Source of the DNA: Chloroflexota bacterium
GTDB lineage: Bacteria; Chloroflexota; Anaerolineae; J036; Brachytrichaceae
Assembly (NCBI GenBank): GCA_021788625.1
Contig: JAJYKL010000004.1
Span: forward strand, 38,273 to 102,272
Direction of reading: 5' to 3'
Length of the DNA stretch: 64,000 nucleotides
Shown here: piece after piece, positions 10,086-20,299 of the stretch
Position numbering within the stretch: position 1 is the stretch's first letter
Layout: each line of letters starts with the position of its first letter
The notes under the pieces: generated by a model
Told to the model about the DNA's origin: nothing
Database searches by the model: none
The model's input: the letters and a program-made list of their open reading frames with translations, nothing else
Translations under genes and position numbers: made by a program

Positions 10086-11747
10086 ATGCTACGAAAAGCT
10101 TCAGGCTTGCTCAGAATTCTTTCATTCGTCACGGTGACAGGCTTATTGGCAACGGCATGCGAGATGAGTGCTGGCGATGTGCCGAGTAATGCGGCAGTTG
10201 TCAAGGTGGTTGCCAATACCAACCTGACTCCTTGGCTGAAGGGGACTGTTGACCAATTCAACCAGGCAAGCGTAAAGATCAGCAATGGCCAGCAAGCGTA
10301 CGTTCAACTGCAGTCGGTTGATGCAGGCCAGGCGGCGGCTGACATGACGAGTGGGACATCTTTACCCGGCCTGTGGATCCCCGACGACGATGCCTGGGTA
10401 GCGGTGCTGGCGAGCAAGGGGCAGGCGGCGTTCCAGGGAGATTGCCAGAGTGTGGCCAAGAGTCCACTGGTGATCGCTATATGGCGCCCGATTGCCGAGG
10501 CGCTGGGTTGGCCAGGTCGTGCGCTGGGCTGGTTGGATCTAGGCACCCTGGCAGCCGACCCTTCGTCGTGGGCCTATTACACGGGTGGCCAATACGGGGC
10601 AACACTACGCGTTGGTCACACCCACCCAGGGCTTTCGGGTAGCGGCAGCGATACCCTCCTGGCTGTGGTGCATGCAGCCAGGAACAAGACGTCAGCCTTG
10701 ACGGCTGCTGACATCAACGACCCCGTTGTACAGGCTTCTGTAACAGCCTTTGAAGGCACGGTGGCTACCTTCAGCCAGTCGACCGAGCAGCTCGGACAAA
10801 CGATGGAAACACGAGGGATCAAGTACCTGAGCGCGGCCATCATGTACGAAAGCACGGTTGTGAATGACGGGGGTGGCGGTGCAGATGGACTGGTAGCGGT
10901 ATACCCTTACGAGGGCACCTTCATGTCCACCAACCCAGCCTGTGTGAATGGTACGGCGAGTGCTCCGGTGCAGGAAGCGGCGCGAGCTTTTCGCGATTTC
11001 CTGCTTAAGCCTCAAGCACAACGAGCTGCGCTAGCTGCCGGGTTGCGTCCCGTGAATAATAGCGTGCCTCTCAGCTCGCCTATTGACGCTGCTCACGGTG
11101 TGGACCCCGCGCAACCAAAGGTGCTTTTTAGCGCCCCGAATGCCGAGTCGGTGTTGGCGGTGGGGCAGTTATGGCAGGCTGCGCGTAAAGCAGTCAACCT
11201 GTTTATGCTGATCGATACGTCGGGCAGCATGCAGGGCGAAAAGATCGACGCTGTGCGTAACGCAGCAGAGCAATTTGTCAAGCAGATGGGTGATAGCGAT
11301 TACCTGACACTCATTACCTTTGCCAGCCGCACTAATGTATTGATCGATCACCGCAAAGTGAGTGACGTCCGTGACAGCGCGGTGCAGCAGATCGATGGAA
11401 TACAGGCTGGCGGTAACACCACACTCTACGACACGATTGGGGAGGCGGCAGACCTGATCGCCAAAACGAACAGTTCGCAGACCAGTAATGCGATCGTATT
11501 GCTGACAGATGGCCAGGACACATCCAGTTCTCACTATGAGTTTAACCAGGACCTGATCGATAAAGCCGCTGCGAACAATACCACCGTGTTCACTATTGCT
11601 TACGGAAGCGATGCAGACACAAATGTGCTATCTCAACTGGCCAGCCAGGGGCGCGGCCAGTTTTTCCAGGGTGATCAGGCTAACATTGCCAGCATTTACC
11701 AGCAGATGTCGGCAGCCTTTGGTGGATCCGTTGGCATCGGACGATAA
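10086..11747 (+). CDS. Lipoprotein with substrate-binding domain fused to C-terminal von Willebrand factor A (VWA) domain
   Basis: Lipobox-like LLATAC; SBP region; VWA MIDAS NLFMLIDTSGSMQGEKIDAVRNAAEQFV with downstream NAIVLLTDGQDTSS. Confidence 0.85.
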   Translation: MLRKASGLLRILSFVTVTGLLATACEMSAGDVPSNAAVVKVVANTNLTPWLKGTVDQFNQASVKISNGQQAYVQLQSVDAGQAAADMTSGTSLPGLWIPDDDAWVAVLASKGQAAFQGDCQSVAKSPLVIAIWRPIAEALGWPGRALGWLDLGTLAADPSSWAYYTGGQYGATLRVGHTHPGLSGSGSDTLLAVVHAARNKTSALTAADINDPVVQASVTAFEGTVATFSQSTEQLGQTMETRGIKYLSAAIMYESTVVNDGGGGADGLVAVYPYEGTFMSTNPACVNGTASAPVQEAARAFRDFLLKPQAQRAALAAGLRPVNNSVPLSSPIDAAHGVDPAQPKVLFSAPNAESVLAVGQLWQAARKAVNLFMLIDTSGSMQGEKIDAVRNAAEQFVKQMGDSDYLTLITFASRTNVLIDHRKVSDVRDSAVQQIDGIQAGGNTTLYDTIGEAADLIAKTNSSQTSNAIVLLTDGQDTSSSHYEFNQDLIDKAAANNTTVFTIAYGSDADTNVLSQLASQGRGQFFQGDQANIASIYQQMSAAFGGSVGIGR

Positions 11748-11779
11748 CCAGCCCCCTTGCAAGGCGAAACGCAAGAGCT

Positions 11780-12778
11780 ATGTCTTTTAGAGCGCTGGTA
11801 GTCAGTGAAGGTCCAACAGGGCAGTACGAACGCCATGTGACGAGGCGCACCCCAGCCGAGTTACCTCCGGGTGATGTGTTGGTGCGTGTGCAGTATTCAT
11901 CGTTGAACTATAAAGACGCGCTCTCTGCATCAGGTCACCATGGCGTAACCCGGCGCTATCCCCATGTTCCGGGTATCGATGCGGCTGGCGTGGTAGTGGA
12001 ATCGACCAATCGGCAATACAAACCGGGCGATGCGGTCATGGTTCATGCTGCCGAGTTTGGCGCCAACGTGCCGGGTGGTTATAGCGAATATGCGCGTATG
12101 CCGGCGGAGTGGCTGCTGCCTCTACCGGATGGACTGACATCGCGCCAGTGCATGGCCATTGGCACGGCTGGGATTACGGCGGCACTATGTGTCAGGCGAT
12201 TGCAGGAGCAAGCGGTGCAGGCTGCCGACGGCGAGGTTCTGGTTACCGGCGCGACGGGCGGGGTGGGTATCTTTTCCGTGGCGTTACTGGCACGTCTGGG
12301 TTACCGCGTGGTGGCCTCTACTGGCAAGCCCGCCGCCCGCGATTTGCTACAACACCTGGGCGCAGCCGAGGTAACCCACCGCGCGAGTATGCAGGATTTC
12401 AGTGAAAAGGCACTCTTGAAGGGGCGATGGTCTGGTGTTCTCGATACGGTAGGCGGCGCGAGCTTATCAACGGCTATTCGTTCCATGCACTATGGCGGTG
12501 TCGTGGTGTGTTGCGGCAATGTGGCCGGTGCCGATCTGGTGTTAACGGTATATCCGTTTATCTTGCGTGCCGTACGTCTGATCGGGGTCGATGTGGCGAA
12601 CTGCCCCCAGGACCAGCTTGCTGGTCTATGGACTGACTTTGGTTCTCTTTGGCCACTCGATCAGTTCGCCCAGTTCATACGTGAGTGCACTCTGGAAGAG
12701 CTGGACGTCGAAATTGACCGCACCCTGCATGGCGGGCGAATCGGGCGGACGGTGGTGCACGTAGCGGGTGCACAATAG
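11780..12778 (+). CDS. Zn-independent MDR oxidoreductase, YhdH/AcuI (acrylyl-CoA reductase-like) family
   Basis: SSLNYKDALSASGHHGVTRRYPHVPGIDAAGVV, VLVTGATGGVGIFSVALLARLGYRVVASTGK. Confidence 0.85.
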   Translation: MSFRALVVSEGPTGQYERHVTRRTPAELPPGDVLVRVQYSSLNYKDALSASGHHGVTRRYPHVPGIDAAGVVVESTNRQYKPGDAVMVHAAEFGANVPGGYSEYARMPAEWLLPLPDGLTSRQCMAIGTAGITAALCVRRLQEQAVQAADGEVLVTGATGGVGIFSVALLARLGYRVVASTGKPAARDLLQHLGAAEVTHRASMQDFSEKALLKGRWSGVLDTVGGASLSTAIRSMHYGGVVVCCGNVAGADLVLTVYPFILRAVRLIGVDVANCPQDQLAGLWTDFGSLWPLDQFAQFIRECTLEELDVEIDRTLHGGRIGRTVVHVAGAQ

Positions 12779-13435
12779 GTGTATATGGACCTGACAACAA
12801 TCGATCATCTGCTGACCACCACACGAAGTGTGCGATTGCGACTGGACCTTAAGAAACCCGTTGAACCGGAGATCATCCAGCGGTGCATTGAGATCGCTAT
12901 CCAGGCACCGACTGCCAGTAATAACCAGCGCTGGCATTTCGTGATCGTCTCCGATCCACAAAAACGTGCCGGGGTCGGAGCGCTCTACCGCCGCTCTTAC
13001 ATGATTTACCAGGAAGCGAACCGCGAGCAGGACGCTGTGTATCGCTCGCGGCCGGATGACCCCTTCGCTGTCCAGATGCTGCGTATGCGCAAGTCGGCGC
13101 TGTACCTGGCCGAGCATATGGGCGATGTGCCAGTGCTGGTCATACCGTGTCAGGAGGGGCGGGTTGAGAACGCGGGTGCCCAGTCGCAAGCCTCCTTTTA
13201 TGGCTCCATATTGCCAGCCACCTGGTCCTTCATGCTGGCATTACGTGCGCGCGGCCTGGGCTCGGCCTGGACTACCCTGCACCTGCGCTACGAGAAGGAA
13301 GTGGCCAACATCCTGGGCATCCCCGATACTGTGACCCAGGCCGCCCTGTTGCCAGTGGCTTATTACACCGGCGAAGACTTCGTACCTGCCAAACGACTAC
13401 CCATAGCCGAACGCCTGCACTGGGATTCCTGGTGA
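12779..13435 (+). CDS. Nitroreductase-family protein
   Basis: TTRSVRLRLDLKKPVEPEIIQRCIEIAIQAPTASNNQRWHFVIVSDPQ...; ALRARGLGSAWTT. GTG start directly abuts the preceding TAG (12776-12778). Confidence 0.85.
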   Translation: MYMDLTTIDHLLTTTRSVRLRLDLKKPVEPEIIQRCIEIAIQAPTASNNQRWHFVIVSDPQKRAGVGALYRRSYMIYQEANREQDAVYRSRPDDPFAVQMLRMRKSALYLAEHMGDVPVLVIPCQEGRVENAGAQSQASFYGSILPATWSFMLALRARGLGSAWTTLHLRYEKEVANILGIPDTVTQAALLPVAYYTGEDFVPAKRLPIAERLHWDSW

Positions 13436-13549
13436 TAACGGCGAGTAGCCTGTGACCGTACTCTTGCCGCACACCAGGAAAAACGACCTGGGTGATGCGG
13501 GCGCAGAGTTTGCGAGCAGGCTGGCCGTCTTCACCTGCGTTTCGGCTCA

Positions 13550-15835
13550 GTGCAAGTCATCTTCCCAATCAGATCATTGCAGACCAAACACGTAACTATG
13601 ATGTCTAAAATCAGAGTGAAGTTCGATCTGCTGTTGGGCCACCGAGTGGGCCAGATCGTGCAAACGACGGCGCCCTGGCTGGCATTGCTGGCTATGCTGC
13701 TGTGGGGCTGGCGTGTGACCGATTTCTTTCAGCGTATTCCTGCCTATGGTGATGCGCTGGAGGTAATCTGGGGCATACGTCACTATCACGATGCGCTATT
13801 CGCAGGTAACGGATCAGCATTTTTCACACCTCTGGTGTTTGCGCCGAACGGCTGGCATACGACCACTCTGGCCCACACCCCCCTGTTATTTCTTCTGGCT
13901 CAGCCTCTCAATTTAATCGGCGGCGCCGCATTTGCCTACAATGTACTCGCCCTTGTGCCATTTGTCGTGGCGTATGCAGGCTCACTCAAGCTATTACGGC
14001 GATACACGACTGCGCTTCCAGCTACGGCGGCTGCGCTGGTATTCACGTTCTTCAACACACGCTGGTTCCGTATTAATGGACACCTGCACATATTATGGGC
14101 GACCAGTTTTTTGCCGTGGCTCCTTTCAGTATTACTGACCCTTGGGCAAGATCACCAATCCCGTACATCGAACCGGCGTCTGTTAGTGATGGGTGGACTG
14201 ATATGGGGTTTAATGGTGAACTTTTCGTACTACAGCATTTTCCTTGGGGCGATCCCATTCGCGGTGTGGGGCAGGCAGCTCTTCAGTCGTCGGCGACTTA
14301 GCCAGGTGATAGCCATTGCACTGATCGCAGCATTCATCAGTGCGCCGACTCTGATCTTGTACGAAGTGGGCAACCGGCAGGATCACCTCGTTTCCTGGGA
14401 TATCAACGGACTGCAGATATGGGGAGCCAGCCTGAATAGTCTGCCAGATGAGAGCGCCACCAATCCTATCGCGACTATCCGGCAGTTATCCAGGGCCATC
14501 TACTCAGGTCCATGGGACGAGACCTTCCTCGATGAATTTGGTCTGGTCACCACACTGCTGGCTGCGATTGGCACCGTGTATCTGGTGAGGCGGCGCAGTA
14601 CCATGACAGGGTTGCTCTGGCTGGCAGGGTTGGGGTTCCTATTATCTCTGGGCTTGCTATTGCGCTGGAACGGCCAGGAAGTTAGCTCACAGATATTCAA
14701 ACCCCTAAACGAGCTGATCTGGCAAATCGGGAGGTTTTTAAAACCAGACATCTTCACAGCGGCGAGTCCTGGAATACCCTTCGATATGGGTATTCCACTG
14801 CCCGGGTTCCTGCTGACGGCCGTGGTGCCCTATTACGAGTCGGCGCGGGTTATGGCGCGTTATGCGATCGTAGGTGGGTTAGGTCTGGTTGGACTGGCTG
14901 CCATCGGGCTGCAGCGATTACCAACCCTGGGGCGCTGGATACTCGCAGGGGTTTGGATCGTGGAGGTATTACCCCTCCCCACTACTGCAGGTGTGCCACT
15001 TACCACGCTCCAGCCTCATCCAGCTTTTGTGTGGCTGAGTCGACAACCTCTCGGCGCAGGCGAGAGCATTGTCGATATTACTTACCCCACCATCATGATT
15101 GGCGGCGAGGTCATTACTGAAGCCCAGTTCACCCATAAACCCACACTATCTGGCGTAGGTTCCTTCATGCCATCCCCTGTGTATTATCTATGGCAGTATC
15201 TTATCGATGACAGCGTTTTGCACGGCGGACGGGCAATGGAAGAGCCCGGTGTGGTGAAGATACTCGCGCAATACGGCGTGCGCTACATAGTATTCCACTT
15301 CAAGGTTAAAGGGACGCAAACCATGTGGGATCAGGCAGTGCAGAACCCGCTGCTGAAGCCTGTGGGGTGCTTCGATCCAAATAAGGAACAGTCTCCGTGG
15401 TACTACCGTATCTGCATAGCAGAAGTACGATCGCTGAATATTAATATTCTAACGACACAGGGCTGGTCACAATCGGAAAGCTGGGGGACATGGGCTGAGG
15501 GAAAAGAGTCACAAGCGGAGTGGTACGCTACGGCACGGAGCGAGTACGAATTAACGTTAGATGCCTTCCCCTACTGTGCACCGCATGACCGTACGACAAC
15601 GCAGGTCGTGCGAATCACCGTGAACGGCTTTCTCCTGGCGGAGCACGACTGGGTAGCATGCCAGGTGTGGCACGCTGTTATATCCATCCCTGCAACCGAA
15701 GTTCGTGTTGGGGTGGCCAATAAACTGATTTTAAATTACGCTCAGGCGACCCAACCAGCAAATCACGATCCTCAAAGCGGCGACTTGCGTTCACTGAGCG
15801 TAGGTTTTACGCATTTGCGCGTGCAAAGAAAGTGA
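13550..15835 (+). CDS. Large multi-pass membrane protein, putative GT-C-like glycosyltransferase
   Basis: ~10+ hydrophobic segments; N-terminal periplasmic loop and topology typical of GT-C/YfhO-like proteins. True start may be internal (MMSKIRVK). Confidence 0.6.
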   Translation: MQVIFPIRSLQTKHVTMMSKIRVKFDLLLGHRVGQIVQTTAPWLALLAMLLWGWRVTDFFQRIPAYGDALEVIWGIRHYHDALFAGNGSAFFTPLVFAPNGWHTTTLAHTPLLFLLAQPLNLIGGAAFAYNVLALVPFVVAYAGSLKLLRRYTTALPATAAALVFTFFNTRWFRINGHLHILWATSFLPWLLSVLLTLGQDHQSRTSNRRLLVMGGLIWGLMVNFSYYSIFLGAIPFAVWGRQLFSRRRLSQVIAIALIAAFISAPTLILYEVGNRQDHLVSWDINGLQIWGASLNSLPDESATNPIATIRQLSRAIYSGPWDETFLDEFGLVTTLLAAIGTVYLVRRRSTMTGLLWLAGLGFLLSLGLLLRWNGQEVSSQIFKPLNELIWQIGRFLKPDIFTAASPGIPFDMGIPLPGFLLTAVVPYYESARVMARYAIVGGLGLVGLAAIGLQRLPTLGRWILAGVWIVEVLPLPTTAGVPLTTLQPHPAFVWLSRQPLGAGESIVDITYPTIMIGGEVITEAQFTHKPTLSGVGSFMPSPVYYLWQYLIDDSVLHGGRAMEEPGVVKILAQYGVRYIVFHFKVKGTQTMWDQAVQNPLLKPVGCFDPNKEQSPWYYRICIAEVRSLNINILTTQGWSQSESWGTWAEGKESQAEWYATARSEYELTLDAFPYCAPHDRTTTQVVRITVNGFLLAEHDWVACQVWHAVISIPATEVRVGVANKLILNYAQATQPANHDPQSGDLRSLSVGFTHLRVQRK

Positions 15836-15899
15836 AATCGGTATACAAATAGAAACTGGAGTAGTCCGGCGCGGTGTCGCATCGGGCAAGGGTACCACT

Positions 15900-16472
15900 A
15901 TGAAAGTCATCATGATCTGCGGAAGCCGTAACCCAGACGGACAGACGGGACACGCTGTTGATGCGCTAACTGATGGCTTCCGAAGCAGCGGGGGAGAAGC
16001 TGAGAGCTATTACTTACCCACGTTGAAAATCGATCATTGTATTCAATGCGAAGATAACGGCTGGGGGATATGTCGTAAAAATGGAGTCTGTCTGATCGAG
16101 GATGATTTCGCAGAACTGGTCGACGACATCCGCCAGGCTGATGCAGCGGTCTTCGCTTCACCGGTCTATTGGGGTGATCTTTCGGAGAGCATGCGAGCAT
16201 TCACCGACCGTCTGCGACGAATCTGCACGTTCGAAGGTGCGCGAGTGGGCATCGAAGACAAACCGGTCATGGGTGTGTGCGTAGCCGGCGGGGTTGGAGG
16301 GGGGTCGCTCTCGTGTTGCATGAGCCTGGAGAAGGTTCTCAATACCTGCGGATTCGACGTGCTCGATATGATCCCCGTTCGCCACCAGAACCTGAAGGCG
16401 AAGCTCAATCAACTACGCCTGGCCGGCGCCTGGTTGGATACATTGTTGAAGGCCAGACAGGAACGTGTATAG
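15900..16472 (+). CDS. Flavodoxin-like NADPH-dependent FMN reductase / iron-sulfur flavoprotein-type oxidoreductase
   Basis: MKVIMICGSRNPDGQTGHAVDAL, CIQCEDNGWGICRKNGVCLIEDDF, ADAAVFASPVYWGDLSESMRAFTDRL. Confidence 0.85.
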   Translation: MKVIMICGSRNPDGQTGHAVDALTDGFRSSGGEAESYYLPTLKIDHCIQCEDNGWGICRKNGVCLIEDDFAELVDDIRQADAAVFASPVYWGDLSESMRAFTDRLRRICTFEGARVGIEDKPVMGVCVAGGVGGGSLSCCMSLEKVLNTCGFDVLDMIPVRHQNLKAKLNQLRLAGAWLDTLLKARQERV

Positions 16473-16478
16473 CGAGCC

Positions 16479-17303
16479 ATGCATCCCATCCTGCTGGAAT
16501 CGCTGAAAAGACTACAAGAGTATTACGCTCAGGATGAACGCTGCCTGGGGATGTTTCTCTCAGGATCAATCGGCGCGGGCACGACCGATGAATGGTCGGA
16601 CGTGGATGCTGATGCCGTTTTCCGCGATGAAGAATACTCGACCATCAAGGCAGAGATACGTGCCGTATGCGAGGCTCTGTGTGGCCCGCTCCTGGTGTGG
16701 CTGCCGGAAGGTGAAAGTGAAGATAACGTAAACTATGCCTTCCTCTTTGAAGCTGGAGGTCGATCGCACCTTTTTGACTTCGCTGTATGCCGCGAGCGTT
16801 ATATTCGAAATGCCCCCTGGTTGCGTCCTCAGCGCATCCTATTCGACCGCACAGGCCTGCTGGCCAAAGCAATGCAGCGCACACCCGTGCCGTGCTTTAA
16901 CCCGACCGACCTGTTGCACCAGATAAACATCTACTATGTGTACGCCTACCTGAGTGGCAAGTATTTCCGACGCGGCGATGTTTATAAAATGATGTATGTG
17001 CAGCAGGTGATCTTTCAGGCTCATTTACGCGTGCTGAATGCTTTTTATCCCAATGCCGAATGGAACTGGTGGGCGCGTGACATCCATGCCCTATCGCCAG
17101 AGCAGCAGACTGAATTGCTCGTTTATTTTGGCTCGAATCAGTGCCAAACGATTGCGGGCGCATTGCAAAATGAGATGAACTTATTTTCGCGCGACGCGCA
17201 AGCAGCGTGCAAGCGATACGCGCTACGCTACCCCGTCGAACTGGAGCGGGATGTACGCGAGCACTTTACATTAATGGGCCTCACCACACAGGACAACTAC
17301 TAG
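16479..17303 (+). CDS. Nucleotidyltransferase-domain protein (aminoglycoside adenylyltransferase-like fold)
   Basis: MFLSGSIGAGTTDEWSDVDADAVF matches GSxGxGxxDxxSDxD. Confidence 0.75.
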   Translation: MHPILLESLKRLQEYYAQDERCLGMFLSGSIGAGTTDEWSDVDADAVFRDEEYSTIKAEIRAVCEALCGPLLVWLPEGESEDNVNYAFLFEAGGRSHLFDFAVCRERYIRNAPWLRPQRILFDRTGLLAKAMQRTPVPCFNPTDLLHQINIYYVYAYLSGKYFRRGDVYKMMYVQQVIFQAHLRVLNAFYPNAEWNWWARDIHALSPEQQTELLVYFGSNQCQTIAGALQNEMNLFSRDAQAACKRYALRYPVELERDVREHFTLMGLTTQDNY

Positions 17304-17316
17304 ATAGGGCGAGCAC

Positions 17317-18237
17317 TTGACCTTCACCATCTTCATCGACATTATCCTGCCAATCTTCATCCTGATCGGAGTAGGGGCGATCGTGGACCGCGCCTTCCAT
17401 CTGGATCTCAATACATTGTCCAAGCTCAACTTTTACGTGTTTGTTCCGGCGCTGGTATTCGTGAAGACGCTGGACGCAAAGTTGTCGCCGGCGCTGTTTG
17501 GGATGGTGGCGCTGTTTACCCTGCTGCATATCACATTGATGTTTGGCATCAGTTGGTGTCTCTTCGGTGCAGGACACTTTCGTGCCGAGCGTCCGGTGCT
17601 CTCGCTGGCTTCGGTACTCTCCAACGCTGGCAACTATGGAATACCGCTGGCGACACTGGCCTTTGGCGCACAGGGTGCCAGCGCCATGGCGATCGTGGTG
17701 CTGGTACAGAACCTGATGACCTTCACCGCCGGACTGTGGGTGATGGACGGTGGCCGCTCGCACTGGCGAGACATGCTCATCGGTTTCCTGAAGGTGCCGG
17801 TAGTCTGGGCCGCCACGGCGGCCATTGCGTTGCTTGAGCTTAAGGTCCAGGTCCCGGCGCCTATCCACGATCCACTTGCTTATCTTTCCGACGGTTTGAT
17901 TCCAGTGGCGTTGATCACTTTGGGCGTTCAACTGGCTCGTAGCCATTTGGGAGCACACCTGCGAACGGTCAGCCTGGTAACCGCAATCCGGCTGCTTCTG
18001 GCACCACTGGTCGCTACGCTGATGGTGGTCGCGTGGACAGCGATTGCACCCGGCAGCCTGGGTGCTCTGGGACCGGTAATGGTGATCGCGGCCGGCATGC
18101 CTGTGGCGGTCAATGTCTATATCCTTTCAGTGGAATACGAACGTAACTCGGACCTTGCCTCACAGATGGTCTTTCTCACCACGTTGCTCAGTGCCGTGAC
18201 CCTGACGGGTTGGTTGGTGCTTGTTAAGGTAAGTTAA
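17317..18237 (+). CDS. AEC (auxin efflux carrier) family transporter
   Basis: ILPIFILIGVGAIVDRAFHLDLNTLSKLNFYVFVPALVFVKTLD; SNAGNYGIPLATLAFG; PVAVNVYILSVEYERNSDLASQMVFLTTLLS. Confidence 0.85.
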   Translation: MTFTIFIDIILPIFILIGVGAIVDRAFHLDLNTLSKLNFYVFVPALVFVKTLDAKLSPALFGMVALFTLLHITLMFGISWCLFGAGHFRAERPVLSLASVLSNAGNYGIPLATLAFGAQGASAMAIVVLVQNLMTFTAGLWVMDGGRSHWRDMLIGFLKVPVVWAATAAIALLELKVQVPAPIHDPLAYLSDGLIPVALITLGVQLARSHLGAHLRTVSLVTAIRLLLAPLVATLMVVAWTAIAPGSLGALGPVMVIAAGMPVAVNVYILSVEYERNSDLASQMVFLTTLLSAVTLTGWLVLVKVS

Positions 18238-18249
18238 GGAGGTGGCACA

Positions 18250-19245
18250 ATGCAGTATCGGATTTTAGGTGACACAGGGGTGTGGGTGTCTGCTCTGTGC
18301 ATGGGCACCATGACCTTTGGCCGCGAAGCGGACCGGACTACCTCAGCGGCTCTCTATCGCCGCTGCCGGGATGCAGGCATCAACTTTTTCGACTGTGCGG
18401 ATGCCTACGCCGGTGGGGAATCGGAACGCATCCTGGGTGACCTGGTTTCGGGGCACCGTGATGAGGTGATCCTAACCACCAAGGTGTTTGCCCCGACTGG
18501 CAGTGACCGCAATGCGCGCGGTAATTCCCGCCGCCATATTCTGTCCGCGGCGGAGGCAAGCTTACGGCGCTTGAAAACCGACTGGCTGGACGTGTACTTT
18601 CTGCATGGCTTTGATCTGGCGACTCCGCTCGAGGAGTCACTGCGTGCCCTGGAAGATCTGGTAAGGCAGGGCAAGGTGCTCTATACAGGCGCGAGCAACT
18701 TCGCCGCCTGGCAGGTGATGAAGGCTTTGGGCATCAGTGATAAGAGTCACCTAGGCCGGTTCAAGGTAATCCAGCCCATGTACAACCTGGTGAAACGTCA
18801 GGCTGAGGTGGAGATCCTGCCGCTTGCCTTTGCGGAGCACGTCGGCGTCATTAGCTATAGTCCGCTGGGTGGTGGATTACTGACCGGAAAATATCGAGAT
18901 GCGTCATCTGGTACCGGCCGGATTAATGAGAACCAGACCTACATTAAACGCTATGGCGATCTACGGGTGCGTCAGGCAGCTTCAGACTTCGCGAGTTTCG
19001 CACAGCAGCATGGTTTTGCACCTGCTGCTTTAGCGGTTGCCTGGGTGGCAGTGAATCCAGCTATAACGGCACCCATCATCGGGGCGCGTAATGTGGAGCA
19101 ACTGGACGAATCGCTGGGCGCTCTGAACATACCGATGAATGCACAGCTGTATGGTGAAGTTTCGCACCTGACGGTGGCACCTCCTCCCGCGACAGACCGG
19201 AATGAGGAGGTACGCGGGACGCCGCCCCTGTGGCCATGGCCGTAG
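18250..19245 (+). CDS. Aldo/keto reductase
   Basis: MQYRILGDTGVWVSALCMGTMTFG, DCADAYAGGESERILGDLV, DWLDVYFLHGFD, YTGASNFAAWQV. Confidence 0.9.
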   Translation: MQYRILGDTGVWVSALCMGTMTFGREADRTTSAALYRRCRDAGINFFDCADAYAGGESERILGDLVSGHRDEVILTTKVFAPTGSDRNARGNSRRHILSAAEASLRRLKTDWLDVYFLHGFDLATPLEESLRALEDLVRQGKVLYTGASNFAAWQVMKALGISDKSHLGRFKVIQPMYNLVKRQAEVEILPLAFAEHVGVISYSPLGGGLLTGKYRDASSGTGRINENQTYIKRYGDLRVRQAASDFASFAQQHGFAPAALAVAWVAVNPAITAPIIGARNVEQLDESLGALNIPMNAQLYGEVSHLTVAPPPATDRNEEVRGTPPLWPWP

Positions 19246-19442
19246 AGATCGTTGAGGCAGGGCAGAACACAAATTCAATAAGCCATATCGAAGGACACGG
19301 ATGGTTTTCACCATAGGGTGGCACTCAGTTGGATATACCAATTGGAAAACAGACGGACCATTGATGATTGGCCGGTCCGGTAGATTCTGTTGATAGAGTG
19401 TCGAATAGTCAGTAGACTCTGGGAAGCGAGCAGACACCCGGC

Positions 19443-20144
19443 GTGCCTGCGCGTAGTGGCGACACGCTGGATGGTGCGGTTCGATGTGAGCTGTTACCGT
19501 TCGCGGTATTACTGATTGTTGCCGGTCTGGCCCTGTTATTCGTCCTATTGGCAGGCGAGGTGCTGCACGGCGACACCACCACCTTCGACAGGGCGATCCT
19601 GATGGCCACACGCGATCCCGCGAATCCCAGCCAGCCGTTCGGTTCGCCCACCGTACAAAATGTGGCGCGCGACATTACCGCCTTAGGCGGTGTAGCATTG
19701 CTCACCTTTATTACGCTGGCAGTGGTGGTTTATCTGCTACTGATCGGCAAGCAACGCGTAGCACTGTATGTGATTGTTGCCATTGGCGGGGGAGCCATTA
19801 TTAGCTATGTACTGAAAACTGCAATCAACCGACCGAGACCGGAGCTTTTCCAACATCTGGCGTATGTGACCACGGCAAGCTTCCCCAGTGGTCATTCCAT
19901 GTTATCGGCGACCACCTACCTGACACTGGGCGCACTGCTGGCAAACCTGCAGAATAACCGGCGCTTAAAAGCTTACCTGATTGGTCTGGCGATCTTCATT
20001 ACCATTGCGGTTGGCCTCAGCCGCATCTATCTGGCTGTGCACTGGCCAACTGATGTGCTGGCAGGCTGGATGGCCGGTGCAGCATGGGCGCAGGTCTGCG
20101 ATTTCGTCGCTTATACGGTGAAACGCAGCACTCGCATCGAATAA
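19443..20144 (+). CDS. PAP2-superfamily membrane phosphatase
   Basis: KTAINRPRPE, SFPSGHSMLSATTYLTLG, GLSRIYLAVHWPTDVLAGWM (all three PAP2 motifs). Confidence 0.9.
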   Translation: MPARSGDTLDGAVRCELLPFAVLLIVAGLALLFVLLAGEVLHGDTTTFDRAILMATRDPANPSQPFGSPTVQNVARDITALGGVALLTFITLAVVVYLLLIGKQRVALYVIVAIGGGAIISYVLKTAINRPRPELFQHLAYVTTASFPSGHSMLSATTYLTLGALLANLQNNRRLKAYLIGLAIFITIAVGLSRIYLAVHWPTDVLAGWMAGAAWAQVCDFVAYTVKRSTRIE

Positions 20145-20299
20145 GCCACAGACCTGCCCGACACCTACATCGACGCCGTTACGTGAACAATATGGTCAAT
20201 TGATCTACTTTGGTATTGCTGCCGTCTGCCAGAAGGAATCATGTCAGATATGCACGAAATGAGAGGGCTTTTATGTAACAAGCCAACCAATTTCGACTA

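Noticed and set aside
13472-13494. CACCAGG...CCTGGGTG hairpin after the nitroreductase gene
   Set aside because: Imperfect stem, no T tract; too weak to call a terminator.
17281-17958. 225-aa minus-strand ORF opposite the AEC transporter
   Set aside because: Low-complexity, charge-skewed antisense frame; the + frame has clear family motifs.
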